Assembly: GCA_963925805.1 (NCBI GenBank)
Contig: CAWUSE010000027.1
Span: 55,361-119,360 of the forward strand
Direction of reading: 5' to 3'
Length of the DNA: 64,000 nt
Source of the DNA: UBA10347 sp905182135
GTDB taxonomy: Bacteria; Actinomycetota; Acidimicrobiia; Acidimicrobiales; UBA10347
Numbering within the stretch: the first letter of the stretch is position 1; each line of letters begins with the position of its first letter. A program made the translations under genes and the position numbers. Below, one piece after another: positions 8,701 through 16,783 of the stretch. The notes under the pieces were generated by a model. That model was given only the letters and a program-made list of their open reading frames with translations. It did not search any database and had not been told where the DNA came from.

Positions 8701-9930
8701 ATGACAGCTGATCGAGTGAACGGCGACCGATTGTGGTCGCGACTTATGGCTATGGCCGAGATTGGGCCGGGCGTAGCAGGCGGGTCGAATCGTCAGGCGT
8801 TGTCCGATAACGACAAGGAAGGCCGCGACCTGTTCATGTCTTGGGCGGCCGACGCTGGTTGCACGTTTGAGTTTGACGAAATCGGTAATCTGTTCGCGAC
8901 GCGCGCCGGTACCAACCCAGACTTGCCGCCGGTCATGACCGGATCACACCTGGACACCCAGCCAACCGGCGGGCGCTTCGACGGCGTGTACGGCGTGTTA
9001 GGCGGCCTCGAAGTGATCGAGACCTTGAACGACCTGGGCGTAACGACCGAAGCTCCACTCGAGATCGTCGTCTGGACGAACGAGGAAGGCTCTCGCTTCC
9101 AACCATCGATGATGGGCTCTGCAGTCTGGGGAGGAGCACTGCCACTCGAGCAGGCCCTCAAGCATCAGGACTTCGACGGCGTGTCAGTTGGCGAAGAACT
9201 CGTTCGGCTTGGCTGGGACGGCGACCTTCCCGCACGGCCTCGCCCGTACACCGCAGCGTTTGAGCTCCATATCGAACAGGGCCCCATTCTGGAAGCTGAC
9301 CAGGTCGACATCGGCATCGTGACCGCGGTGCAAGGGTTTCGTTGGTACACCGTCGAACTCGGTGGGCACCCGGCTCACGCGGGGCCAACCCCCATGGACG
9401 TGCGAAAAGATCCGGCGCGAGCGCTGGGCGATATTTTGGGTGGCGTGTACGCGCTGGCCAACGAACACGCACCATGGGCTCGCGCCACCTTTGCCCAGTT
9501 CCGAAGCGAACCAATCTCGCCAAACACGATTCCCGAGAAGATCACCTTTTCGCTCGATATGCGAAACCCCGATGGCAACACGCTCATGGCCATGGACACT
9601 GCTATGCGTGACATCGTGAGCGCACAGGTCGAGCGCCACGGGGTCACGACCGCGATCCATGTCGACACCGACTCGCCGCCTGTGAAGTTCCACGATGACT
9701 GCATCGCTGCGGTCGAAGCATCGGTGGAGGCGCTTGGCTTCAGCCATCAACGTATGGTCTCAGGTGCTGGTCACGATGCCTGCTACGTGGCAGCGCACTA
9801 CCCGACCTCCATGATTTTCGTGCCTTGCGACGAAGGCCTGTCACACAACGAGGCCGAGAATATCTCCATCGAACAGGCCGAACAAGGCGCCTCCGTGCTG
9901 CTCGGCGCCGTTCGCCACATGGCCGGATGA
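8701..9930 (+). CDS. M20-type Zn-dependent hydrolase (N-carbamoyl-L-amino-acid hydrolase / allantoate amidohydrolase family)
   Basis: This 409-residue metallo-amidohydrolase belongs to the family of N-carbamoyl amino acid hydrolase, beta-ureidopropionase and allantoate amidohydrolase. Metal ligands are visible: His in TGSHLDTQ, bridging Asp in RFDGVYGVLG, the Glu pair in WTNEEGSRF, His in ELHIEQGP and His in LSHNEAEN near the C-terminus. The dimerisation lid domain lies in the middle (GGHPAHAGPTPMDVRKDPA). ATG 8701 is chosen for the AGGTGA before it; the open frame runs back to 8569 inside the divergent dehydrogenase leader. Which N-carbamoyl or ureido substrate it uses cannot be told. Confidence 0.9.
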   Translation: MTADRVNGDRLWSRLMAMAEIGPGVAGGSNRQALSDNDKEGRDLFMSWAADAGCTFEFDEIGNLFATRAGTNPDLPPVMTGSHLDTQPTGGRFDGVYGVLGGLEVIETLNDLGVTTEAPLEIVVWTNEEGSRFQPSMMGSAVWGGALPLEQALKHQDFDGVSVGEELVRLGWDGDLPARPRPYTAAFELHIEQGPILEADQVDIGIVTAVQGFRWYTVELGGHPAHAGPTPMDVRKDPARALGDILGGVYALANEHAPWARATFAQFRSEPISPNTIPEKITFSLDMRNPDGNTLMAMDTAMRDIVSAQVERHGVTTAIHVDTDSPPVKFHDDCIAAVEASVEALGFSHQRMVSGAGHDACYVAAHYPTSMIFVPCDEGLSHNEAENISIEQAEQGASVLLGAVRHMAG

Positions 9931-10089
9931 CAACCATGGCTGGCGTCAACGAGCCAATCGCTGACGCACGATTCGACAAGATGGGACTGCTGCTTACGAC
10001 GCCCTTGGTTCCGAGCGCGAACTGAGCGCCGAGACCATCGCTGATTCAGATCAGACAAGGTTTCGGCGAAGAACGAGCGGAAAGCGGGG

Positions 10090-10872
10090 CTAACCGCGGG
10101 CGGTTTTGAAGTCAGGCTCACGCTTGTCAAGGAAGGCGGCAATCGCTTCCTGGTGTTCAGGCGTTTCATAGGCCTGCTTCAGCATTTTGAGTTCCAGGCG
10201 TTGCACATCGTCGAGTGATGCTTCGCTCATGTTCCTGGTCAAAAGTTGCTTAGTGAAAGCCAAGGACGCTTGTGGATTTTCGCCCATGGCATGCGCCATC
10301 TCGTGAGCTGCGTTGAGAAGTTGTTCGGGTTCGACACATTGGTCGATGAGTCCGATATCGGCGGCCTCTTCGGCCAGAATTGTCTTACCGGTGAGCATGA
10401 GCTCACTGGCTTTGCCGAAGCCAACGCGCATCGGGACAAGGTGTGAGCTGGCGAGCTCGGGCACGACCCCCACCTTGACAAACCGCAGGCTGAGCTTTGC
10501 TCCGGCCGCGCCAATGATGTGGTCCATCGACATGAGCTGGCTCAACCCAACACCGATTGCTGGGCCGTTGATAGCTGCGATGATTGGCTTGCACGAGCGC
10601 ATAAGACCAACCCAATCGAGCGGAGTGCGGTCTTCTTCTTCGCCGTCGAGTTGCGCCTGGAAGACCTCAGACATATCTGCACCGGCGCAGAAACCGCGAC
10701 CTGCACCGGTCACCACAATGGCGATGATGTTCTTGTCGTCATTCGCCGCAGTGACCGCTGTTGCCATCTCGAGCCCCATTTTGGGGGTCCAGGCATTTAG
10801 TTTCTCGGGCCGGTTCATCGTGATGACCAGTACGTCATCCACAACGTCGGTCAGAATCGTTTCATAGTCCAC
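10090..10872 (-). CDS. Enoyl-CoA hydratase/isomerase (crotonase) family protein
   Basis: This full-length crotonase (260 aa) has MNRPEKLNAWTPKM at the N-terminus, the oxyanion motif GAGRGFCAGADMSE, and the core AINGPAIGVGLSQLMSMDH. The start is GTG at 10872, supported by GGGGGA about 7 bases before it. It hydrates or isomerises enoyl-CoA esters. It stands alone, with a 217-base divergent gap to the dehydrogenase at 11090. The second acid seen in classical hydratases is not obvious, so isomerase or hydrolase activity is also possible. Confidence 0.88.
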   Translation of the reverse strand: MDYETILTDVVDDVLVITMNRPEKLNAWTPKMGLEMATAVTAANDDKNIIAIVVTGAGRGFCAGADMSEVFQAQLDGEEEDRTPLDWVGLMRSCKPIIAAINGPAIGVGLSQLMSMDHIIGAAGAKLSLRFVKVGVVPELASSHLVPMRVGFGKASELMLTGKTILAEEAADIGLIDQCVEPEQLLNAAHEMAHAMGENPQASLAFTKQLLTRNMSEASLDDVQRLELKMLKQAYETPEHQEAIAAFLDKREPDFKTARG

Positions 10873-11089
10873 GGTCAGTTCCCCCAGGTCGGCCTCGCCA
10901 TCTTGGCGGCAAGCCGCGAGGTCGCGCTAATCGGTCGTGGCTCGACCAGTCACGCCAGAAGGGATCTAAGTCAAAGTCGGCAGGCGGTTCGAATGGCCGT
11001 TTTGCCCGTCGGGTTGACGAGCGGGTGGTGCTTCCGAGACAATCTTGGGGCGACGAGAAGTTGTCGACGGCGATATCGGGGGAAATGTA

Positions 11090-11866
11090 ATGATCGATCT
11101 TGACCTCACGGGGCGAAACGCCATCGTGACAGGGGCGAGCATGGGTATTGGCGCAGCGACCGTTCGGTTGCTCACCGATCATGGGGCAACGGTCGCTTTT
11201 TGTGCCCGAGGCCAAGATGCTGTCAACGAACTGACGGCGTATGGCGAAACCATTCGTGGCTATGTCGCCGACATGAGCAATGCCGACTCGACCAATGACT
11301 TCCTAGAACGAGCGACAGCAGAGATGGGCGACGTCGACATTCTGGTCAACAATGTCGGTGCGTCGCCGTCACGCAACTTCCTTTATATGGATGACGCCGA
11401 CTGGGAACAGCTCTTTCAGCTCAACATGATGTCGGCTGTCCGATGCACTCGCCATGTCCTCCCCCGCATGAGGGCACAGCAATGGGGGCGCATCGTCATG
11501 ATCTCTACGGTCGGAGCGCTGTACCCAAATGCGGCCCTCATCGACTACGCAGCAACCAAGTCGGCCATGATCTCAACCGCCAAGGCACTCGCCGGCAAAT
11601 ACGGGCAAGACGGCGTTCTTGTCAACTCGATATTGCCGGGCTTGATCCACACTGCCATGTGGGATCGCGCTGCCAGTGAACTCGCCGAGTCAACCGGCAA
11701 GTCACAAGAAGAGATAATGGCCGCCAACTCCAAAGGCGTTCCCGTTGGGCGTTATGGCACTCCTGAAGAAGTAGCCAACGCCGTAGTCTTCCTGTGTTCC
11801 GACGCTGCGGCTTACATCAACGGGCAAGCCATCAGCGTCGACGGTGGATCGTCTGGTCACATCTAA
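11090..11866 (+). CDS. Short-chain dehydrogenase/reductase
   Basis: This classical SDR (258 aa) has the cofactor motif TGASMGIG, NNVG in place of NNAG, and the catalytic Tyr and Lys in YAATKS. The C-terminus ends INGQAISVDGGSSGHI, typical of tetrameric SDRs. ATG 11090 follows GGGGGA with good spacing; an in-frame ATG at 11045 lacks a site. It is the first gene of a same-strand group with an HpaI-type aldolase, a PhyH oxygenase and a TauD oxygenase, which suggests one pathway, perhaps oxidation of a hydroxy acid. A 10-bp inverted repeat separates it from the aldolase. Confidence 0.88.
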   Translation: MIDLDLTGRNAIVTGASMGIGAATVRLLTDHGATVAFCARGQDAVNELTAYGETIRGYVADMSNADSTNDFLERATAEMGDVDILVNNVGASPSRNFLYMDDADWEQLFQLNMMSAVRCTRHVLPRMRAQQWGRIVMISTVGALYPNAALIDYAATKSAMISTAKALAGKYGQDGVLVNSILPGLIHTAMWDRAASELAESTGKSQEEIMAANSKGVPVGRYGTPEEVANAVVFLCSDAAAYINGQAISVDGGSSGHI

Positions 11867-11891
11867 ATGCTCCTTACGGTCTGAATGGCCA

Positions 11892-11928
11892 TGGCGAAAT
11901 GGTCGACTGGCCAAGGAACATTTCGCCA
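11892..11928. repeat. 10-bp perfect inverted repeat between dehydrogenase and aldolase genes
   Basis: The arms tggcgaaatg (11892-11901) and catttcgcca (11919-11928) are perfectly complementary around a 17-base spacer. It lies 25 bases after the dehydrogenase stop and 86 bases before the aldolase start. There is no T-tract, so a simple intrinsic terminator is less likely than a regulator site or an mRNA processing hairpin. Confidence 0.45.
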
Positions 11929-12014
11929 CCGACCAACCGGGTCTAGCCGCCCGGCCGGTCCGCACGCTGTCGTCGCCTAAAACTTGGCCAGCGTCAGGAA
12001 CTAGCTTCATCGTT

Positions 12015-12794
12015 ATGCGATCGAACCCCGTGAAAGAACGACTAGCTGCTGGCGAGACGTTGTACGGCACCATGGTTTTTGAGTTTCTCAGTGCCGGCCT
12101 ACCGCAAATTTTGCAGGGAGCGGGTGCCGACTTCGTTTTCTATGACATGGAACACAGCGGCTTCTCCTATAGCGAGATCAAGCAGCAGCTCGCGTTGTGC
12201 CGGGGGCTTGACATCGTGCCGCTCGTTCGGCCTCGAGCAACGACCCACGAGCACACTGCCCAACTGTTGGACTTGGGAGCCATGGGTTTGCTGTTCCAGA
12301 TGTGCGAGACAGCCGAGCAGGCCGAGGAACTTGTCCGCCTAACGCGCTACCCGCCAACGGGTCAACGAGGTGCCATGTTCGGCGGGGCACACGATGACTA
12401 CAGCGCCAAAACGGTGCCTGAGATCATCGAGGGAGCGCACGATCGAACCATGGTCTGCGTGCTTATCGAGTCGGCAAAAGGTGTTGCCAATGCCGAGGAG
12501 ATCATGTCGGTTCCTGGCGTCGACGTCGCCCATCTCGGACACGGCGACCTGTCACTTTCCCTTGGTGTGCCCGGAGATACAAACCACCCGACGATGCAGG
12601 CTGGAATCGACGCAATCCTTGATGCGTGTGAGACCCACGGCAAAGCAGCCGCATGCTTAGCAGGCGACGTAGCCACCGGCGCCGACTGGGTACGCCGCGG
12701 CTTCCGGATGGTCAGCTATAGCTACGACATCGGGCTGATGACCTCAGCCTTATCATCAGGAATTTCCGCTATTCGAGAAGGCGCTACCACATGA
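12015..12794 (+). CDS. HpcH/HpaI-type aldolase
   Basis: This 259-residue TIM-barrel class II aldolase is of the 2-keto-3-deoxy sugar acid or 4-hydroxy-2-oxo-heptanedioate type. Features are the GTMVFEF opening, FYDMEHSG (the family has D-x-E-H-G), the arginine in LVRPRA, the metal-site region CVLIESAKGVANAEEI, and GHGDLSLSLG. It cleaves a 4-hydroxy-2-oxo acid to pyruvate and an aldehyde. ATG 12015 is the best start; the longer frame from 11844 overlaps the dehydrogenase end. The stop overlaps the next start by 4 bases (ATGA at 12791), so the two are translationally coupled. Confidence 0.85.
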   Translation: MRSNPVKERLAAGETLYGTMVFEFLSAGLPQILQGAGADFVFYDMEHSGFSYSEIKQQLALCRGLDIVPLVRPRATTHEHTAQLLDLGAMGLLFQMCETAEQAEELVRLTRYPPTGQRGAMFGGAHDDYSAKTVPEIIEGAHDRTMVCVLIESAKGVANAEEIMSVPGVDVAHLGHGDLSLSLGVPGDTNHPTMQAGIDAILDACETHGKAAACLAGDVATGADWVRRGFRMVSYSYDIGLMTSALSSGISAIREGATT

Positions 12795-13594
12795 CTGACC
12801 AGATAACGCTGAGCGACGAAGCGACCGCTAGTTATCGAGAGCGTGGATGGGTGGTGCTCCCTGATGCGTTCTCGGCCACCGAAGTTGACGTGTTGCAGAC
12901 CGCTGCGCTGGAGGTCTTGGAACGTCCTGGCCCCGAGGTCGGACGCGAAGCCGATGGTTCACCACATGTGTGTTGGGGTATGCACTTGTTCGACGAGCGA
13001 TTAAGCGCCCTCGTTCATCACCCAGCGCTCGTCAACCCAAGCCAACAGTTGCTCGATAGCGACTTCTTCGTACATCAGTCGCGCATCAATATGAAACAGA
13101 CAAACGGTTCGATCGTGGCCTGGCATCAAGACTTCGGCACCTATCATCGTGTCGACGGGGTCCCCGACCCGCGCGGCATCATGATCGCCGTCTTCCTCGA
13201 CGATGTCACCCATGTGAACGCGCCCTTGCTGGCTGTTCCTGGCAGTCATCACGAAGGACTCGTCTCCACGGCCGCAATCGATCCTGATGCACCCGACTTC
13301 GAGGCTGTCTCCAAGTACCGCTACGACATCACTGATTACACTATGAGCCGCCTAGTCGGCGACTATGGCCTCGAGGCGATCACGGGAACCGCTGGTTCGA
13401 TGCTGCTCATGGATATGACGGTCGTACACGGATCGTCCGTGAACATCAGCCCGCTGCGTCGCCTATTGCTGTATATCAATGTGTGTCCGGTGGACAATCG
13501 GGGAGAGTCCTATGAGCGCCCGGAGTATTACGCAGCGCGTGACTTCTCGCCGGTTCAACCCGGGGCCGATGATTGTCTGCTGCAGTTCGCGTGA
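12791..13594 (+). CDS. Phytanoyl-CoA dioxygenase (PhyH) family Fe(II)/2-oxoglutarate oxygenase
   Basis: This 267-residue non-haem iron dioxygenase has the iron facial triad: HxD in AWHQDFGTYH and a distal His in MTVVHGSS. The following Arg in SPLRRLLLYIN would bind 2-oxoglutarate. It hydroxylates a small organic acid or CoA ester; many bacterial members act on compatible solutes or natural products, so phytanoyl-CoA itself is not implied. The start overlaps the aldolase stop and the stop overlaps the next gene's GTG, a tight three-gene unit. Confidence 0.87.
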   Translation: MTDQITLSDEATASYRERGWVVLPDAFSATEVDVLQTAALEVLERPGPEVGREADGSPHVCWGMHLFDERLSALVHHPALVNPSQQLLDSDFFVHQSRINMKQTNGSIVAWHQDFGTYHRVDGVPDPRGIMIAVFLDDVTHVNAPLLAVPGSHHEGLVSTAAIDPDAPDFEAVSKYRYDITDYTMSRLVGDYGLEAITGTAGSMLLMDMTVVHGSSVNISPLRRLLLYINVCPVDNRGESYERPEYYAARDFSPVQPGADDCLLQFA

Positions 13595-14475
13595 TCGAGT
13601 TTGAACCTTTGGCTGCGCCACTTGGTGCCTTCGTTAGGGATTTTGATCCAGCGGCCACGCCCAGTAGCGAGTTTGTTGATCTGTTGGCAGAGGGATTGCA
13701 GTCGCACGCGGTGCTCGTTTTCCGAAGTCACGACGCCAAAAATGGCGTGATATCGCCGGCTCAACTGGTGCAACTTGGACGAGCGTTCGGTGAGCTTGAG
13801 ATACTCCCGGAACCAGATAAGCGTCATCCTGACCATGCCGAAATTTTCAACCTCAGCAATGTTCGTCCTGATGGGAACCTGGTTGAGGTCGACGAGCCAC
13901 AAGCTGTCTTTCTACGCGGCACACAGCGTTGGCATACCGACAGCTCGTTCCGAGAAATCCCGGCACTGTGCACGATGCTCTATGCGGTCGAAGTGCCAAA
14001 CCAGGGTGGGCAGACTCAGTTCGCCGACATGCGCCGGGCGTTCAGCCTGCTGCCCACCGAGGAGCGCGCCGAGATCGATGAGCTTCGCCTCGTGCACAGT
14101 TATGAATATTCGCGCGGGAATAATCCTGGTCGAATGGAGCCCATGAGCGATGAAGAGCGGGCCAAGTACCCGCCGGTCGAGCACCGATGGGTTCGTCGTA
14201 ACGGTGATGGGTCCAAGTCGCTCTACATGGGTGGCCATGCCTCGCACATTGTTGACCAAGACCTTGCCAACAGCCGCGAGCGGTTCGCCCAGATCGAGGC
14301 CCAACTGTCGGTGCATGATGTCGTATACGAACACCAATGGCAGGTCAACGACCTGGTCGTCTGGGATAACCGCACGACGTTGCATCGCCTCCTCGGCTAC
14401 GACATCGCTAATGAGCGCAGAGTGATGCGCCGCATCACGGTCGCTGGCTCACCTGCTGACTGGAACGACGATTAG
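13591..14475 (+). CDS. TauD/TfdA-family Fe(II)/2-oxoglutarate dioxygenase
   Basis: This 294-residue enzyme has the TauD opening (FEPLAAPLGAFVRDFD), the HxD pair in QRWHTDSSFRE, the distal His in WDNRTTLHRLLGYD and the C-terminal 2-oxoglutarate Arg in VMRRITVAG. Family members hydroxylate taurine, 2,4-D, alkyl sulfates or other acids. GTG at 13591 overlaps the PhyH stop by 4 bases (GTGA) and is preferred over TTG at 13573. Two different oxygenases in one coupled unit suggest two sequential hydroxylations or oxidative cleavage of one substrate. Confidence 0.88.
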   Translation: MIEFEPLAAPLGAFVRDFDPAATPSSEFVDLLAEGLQSHAVLVFRSHDAKNGVISPAQLVQLGRAFGELEILPEPDKRHPDHAEIFNLSNVRPDGNLVEVDEPQAVFLRGTQRWHTDSSFREIPALCTMLYAVEVPNQGGQTQFADMRRAFSLLPTEERAEIDELRLVHSYEYSRGNNPGRMEPMSDEERAKYPPVEHRWVRRNGDGSKSLYMGGHASHIVDQDLANSRERFAQIEAQLSVHDVVYEHQWQVNDLVVWDNRTTLHRLLGYDIANERRVMRRITVAGSPADWNDD

Positions 14476-14606
14476 TTGGACGCGCTCTATTGGTCGAACG
14501 ATGCAATCGGATCGTGCAGCCATCAATCTGAGCGACCGGAACACGTACCTGGCTCTATCGCAAAGGCACGACTCCTGACCCGGCCAACGGTGGATCCCAG
14601 ACCAAC

Positions 14607-14757
14607 ATGAAACTCCAGACGCGGCCTTCGGCGACTGTTCACCGTGGCCGGCCTCGCCATGGGTGTCGGTGTGCTCTTCGCCGTCGCTCCAACAGCCCTT
14701 TCAGCCAGGGCATTCGTCATAGGATCAGAACAGAGGTTGCCAAACATCAAACTTTGA
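14607..14757 (+). pseudogene. Remnant of an exported protein gene (Tat-like signal peptide with broken start)
   Basis: This lies in the 328-base gap before the carbonic anhydrase gene. Reading from AGA at 14617, 46 codons give RRGLRRLFTVAGLAMGVGVL followed by a hydrophobic run ending APTALSARA, then a stop at 14755. That is a twin-arginine-like signal peptide with a plausible cleavage site. The only nearby ATG (14607) is one frame off and this frame has a stop at 14608, so the start appears to have been lost by a 1-base frameshift, and no mature protein follows. I infer debris of a secreted-protein gene; a leader peptide is an alternative. Confidence 0.4.
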
Positions 14758-14770
14758 ATATGTTTATTCA
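14755..14770. promoter_or_regulatory. AT-rich palindrome upstream of carbonic anhydrase
   Basis: The arms tgaata (14755-14760) and tattca (14765-14770) flank 4 bases, 34 bases before the carbonic anhydrase start, in the most AT-rich stretch of the gap. It could be an operator or part of the promoter. Short arms make chance a real possibility. Confidence 0.3.
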
Positions 14771-14803
14771 TATCTACGCAATTCGAGAAGGAACAGAAGC
14801 GCC

Positions 14804-15376
14804 ATGACCTGTCAGGACCCTGACCACCAACCGATCGCTGGTTCGCTTGTCGAGCGCAACAAGGAGTACGCCGCTCGCTTCCACGACAGTCAACTCGCGG
14901 TGGAACCGGCGGCCAAGCTCGCCGTTGTTGCTTGCATGGACGCACGAATCGATGCATTCGCTGTGCTTGGTCTGGACAACGGCGACGCACACATCATTCG
15001 CAATGCCGGCGGGGTCATTACCGACGACGTCATACGGTCGCTCTGCCTCTCGCAACGTTTCTTGGGCACACGCGAGATCGTGCTGGTTCATCACACAGAT
15101 TGCGGCTTACAACAGGTCAACGAAGCAGATTTTCGCTCCGAACTCAACGAGGAGATCGGCATTAAGCCGTGGTGGTCGCTCGAGACATTCGACGACCCCT
15201 ACGACGACGTCCGCCAGTCGATCCAGCGGCTTCATATGACGCCGTTCATCAAACACAAGCTGCACATTCGCGGTTTCGTCTACGACGTGACCGATGGTCT
15301 CTTGCACGAGGTCACCCTGGACTTCCCAAATGCGGACACCGCCTCCGAACACCTTTCAGCCGACACCGACCTCTGA
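14804..15376 (+). CDS. Beta-class carbonic anhydrase
   Basis: This 190-residue zinc enzyme interconverts CO2 and bicarbonate. The zinc ligands are visible: Cys in CMDAR (C44, with D46 and R48 as the Asp/Arg dyad) and the HxxC pair in HHTDCG. Length and layout match small actinobacterial beta-carbonic anhydrases. ATG 14804 is preceded by AAGGA about 11 bases upstream. It may supply bicarbonate to biotin carboxylases such as the one at 22280, but that is inference. The last 21 bases overlap the convergent amidohydrolase gene. Confidence 0.9.
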   Translation: MTCQDPDHQPIAGSLVERNKEYAARFHDSQLAVEPAAKLAVVACMDARIDAFAVLGLDNGDAHIIRNAGGVITDDVIRSLCLSQRFLGTREIVLVHHTDCGLQQVNEADFRSELNEEIGIKPWWSLETFDDPYDDVRQSIQRLHMTPFIKHKLHIRGFVYDVTDGLLHEVTLDFPNADTASEHLSADTDL

Positions 15377-16390
15377 GGCCGGCTCTGCACCGAGTCGATA
15401 GAACCTGTTCGCCGTGCCAAAGAACAGTTCGTGTTGTTCGGCTTCTGTATAGGGCGCTGCAAGGATCTCGAACGAGTTCCACAACACGGTGTACGGCAGC
15501 GTTTGGCGGTCCACCGGAAAATTCGACTCGAACATGCATCGGCTCGGCCCAAACTCGCTGATAGCGGTATGCACCATGTCATGCCAAAACGACGCCACTT
15601 CTTCAGAAGTAGGCGGTGTGTCACGACCGGCCCAGCTTGTGCCGAAATAGTGCTCCATCCCGAGTCCACCGATTTTGAGCATCACATTCGAACAGCTGGC
15701 GGCTTGGGCGATGCCGTCTCGCCATCGTTGCATCATCTCGCCACGATCGGTTGCGTGTGGCCCGATGCCGAGCGGCCCGCCGAGATGGTCGACGACTATG
15801 GCGCACTCAGGGACCGCTCGTGCCATGTCGGCAAGTTCGTGCAACTGATCGAAGTACAGCCACGCATCAAAGCTGAAACCCATCTGCGCGAGTCGAGCCG
15901 CTCCAGCTTGGAACCCTGGGTCGAGAAGCAAGCGAGGACCAGGTTCGTGGTGGCCATTTTTCACGTCAGGGTGCGGGCTCCAGTTCGTTCCGTGACGAAC
16001 ACCTCGGAAGAGGCCAGCGCCTGCGTCATGATGCTGCGCGAGCACATCCTCGACTGCGGCGCCGAGTGACAAATCGGCGTGCCCAACGATTCCAGCGATA
16101 GTCGGGCCACCAATCAACAACGTCTGCTCCGCCTGCTCTGCGACGAACCGGGTCTCTCCTACTGGCGCGAACGCGGCGCTAGCCCCCTCGTCATAGGACG
16201 AGCTGCATTCCACGAACACGGTGTGGGTCACATTGTGCGATGCCTGGGTGTCCTGGCCGAGTTCGGCCGCAAGATAAGTGCTTGCCTCTAGGTCCCAGAG
16301 ATGATGATGAGGGTCGATGATCGGGCGCTTGGGGTCGATCGCGACCTCATGTCGCTTCGCCAGCCACTCGTGTCGGTCATAGTTCGCCAT
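15356..16390 (-). CDS. Amidohydrolase 2 family metal-dependent hydrolase (TIM-barrel)
   Basis: This 344-residue protein has the metal-binding opening DPHHHLWDL, a central His in VDHLGGPLGIG and the C-terminal MFESNFPVDR segment. Relatives hydrolyse lactones such as 2-pyrone-4,6-dicarboxylate or decarboxylate aromatic acids. The ATG at 16390 lies beside a perfect 11-bp inverted repeat shared with the divergent NIPSNAP gene. Its 3' end overlaps the carbonic anhydrase gene in the opposite direction. Confidence 0.87.
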   Translation of the reverse strand: MANYDRHEWLAKRHEVAIDPKRPIIDPHHHLWDLEASTYLAAELGQDTQASHNVTHTVFVECSSSYDEGASAAFAPVGETRFVAEQAEQTLLIGGPTIAGIVGHADLSLGAAVEDVLAQHHDAGAGLFRGVRHGTNWSPHPDVKNGHHEPGPRLLLDPGFQAGAARLAQMGFSFDAWLYFDQLHELADMARAVPECAIVVDHLGGPLGIGPHATDRGEMMQRWRDGIAQAASCSNVMLKIGGLGMEHYFGTSWAGRDTPPTSEEVASFWHDMVHTAISEFGPSRCMFESNFPVDRQTLPYTVLWNSFEILAAPYTEAEQHELFFGTANRFYRLGAEPASEVGVG

Positions 16391-16396
16391 ACTCGC

Positions 16397-16444
16397 GAAC
16401 CTACTTGCCGATAAGGGTTGGCAGACAGGCCGCCAAGTAGGTTC
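16397..16444. promoter_or_regulatory. Perfect 11-bp inverted repeat in a 59-base divergent promoter region
   Basis: The arms gaacctacttg (16397-16407) and caagtaggttc (16434-16444) are exact reverse complements separated by 26 bases. One arm lies 7 bases from the amidohydrolase start (16390, minus) and the other 6 bases from the NIPSNAP start (16450, plus). This symmetry suggests a regulator that controls both directions, or two half-sites bound by a looped dimer. The call as operator is inference. Confidence 0.55.
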
Positions 16445-16449
16445 AAGTC

Positions 16450-16773
16450 ATGCCGATTTACGAGAAGCGCACCTACGACATCGTTGTTGGGCAGATGCCC
16501 GAAGTCATTCGGCTATACAAAGAAGAGGGCTGGCCTGTCCTGGTCGCTGGTGGCTACGCCGAGCATCTGGTCGGTTACTTCACCTCTGACACCGGACGGC
16601 TACATCAACTCGTGCATATGTGGCGCTTCGACGACGACGCCGACCGACGAGCATTTTGGTCCGGACTCTTCGCCGACGACGACTTCATGAAGTTTGCCGT
16701 CCAGATTCGATCCTGCATCTCTGCCCAAGACGTGCAACTGCTGAATCCAGCGCCGTGGGGACCACGACCCTGA
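16450..16773 (+). CDS. NIPSNAP family protein
   Basis: This 107-residue protein has the NIPSNAP pattern: MPIYEKRTYDIVVGQMPEVI at the start, a central LVGYFTSDTGRLHQLVHMW, then DDADRRAFW. It is a ferredoxin-like alpha/beta dimer fold. Bacterial members often sit in catabolic clusters with unclear enzymatic roles. It is first in a same-strand unit with a transporter (11 bases apart) and a CoA-transferase, and divergent from the amidohydrolase. Confidence 0.88.
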   Translation: MPIYEKRTYDIVVGQMPEVIRLYKEEGWPVLVAGGYAEHLVGYFTSDTGRLHQLVHMWRFDDDADRRAFWSGLFADDDFMKFAVQIRSCISAQDVQLLNPAPWGPRP

Positions 16774-16783
16774 GCCACGTCCA

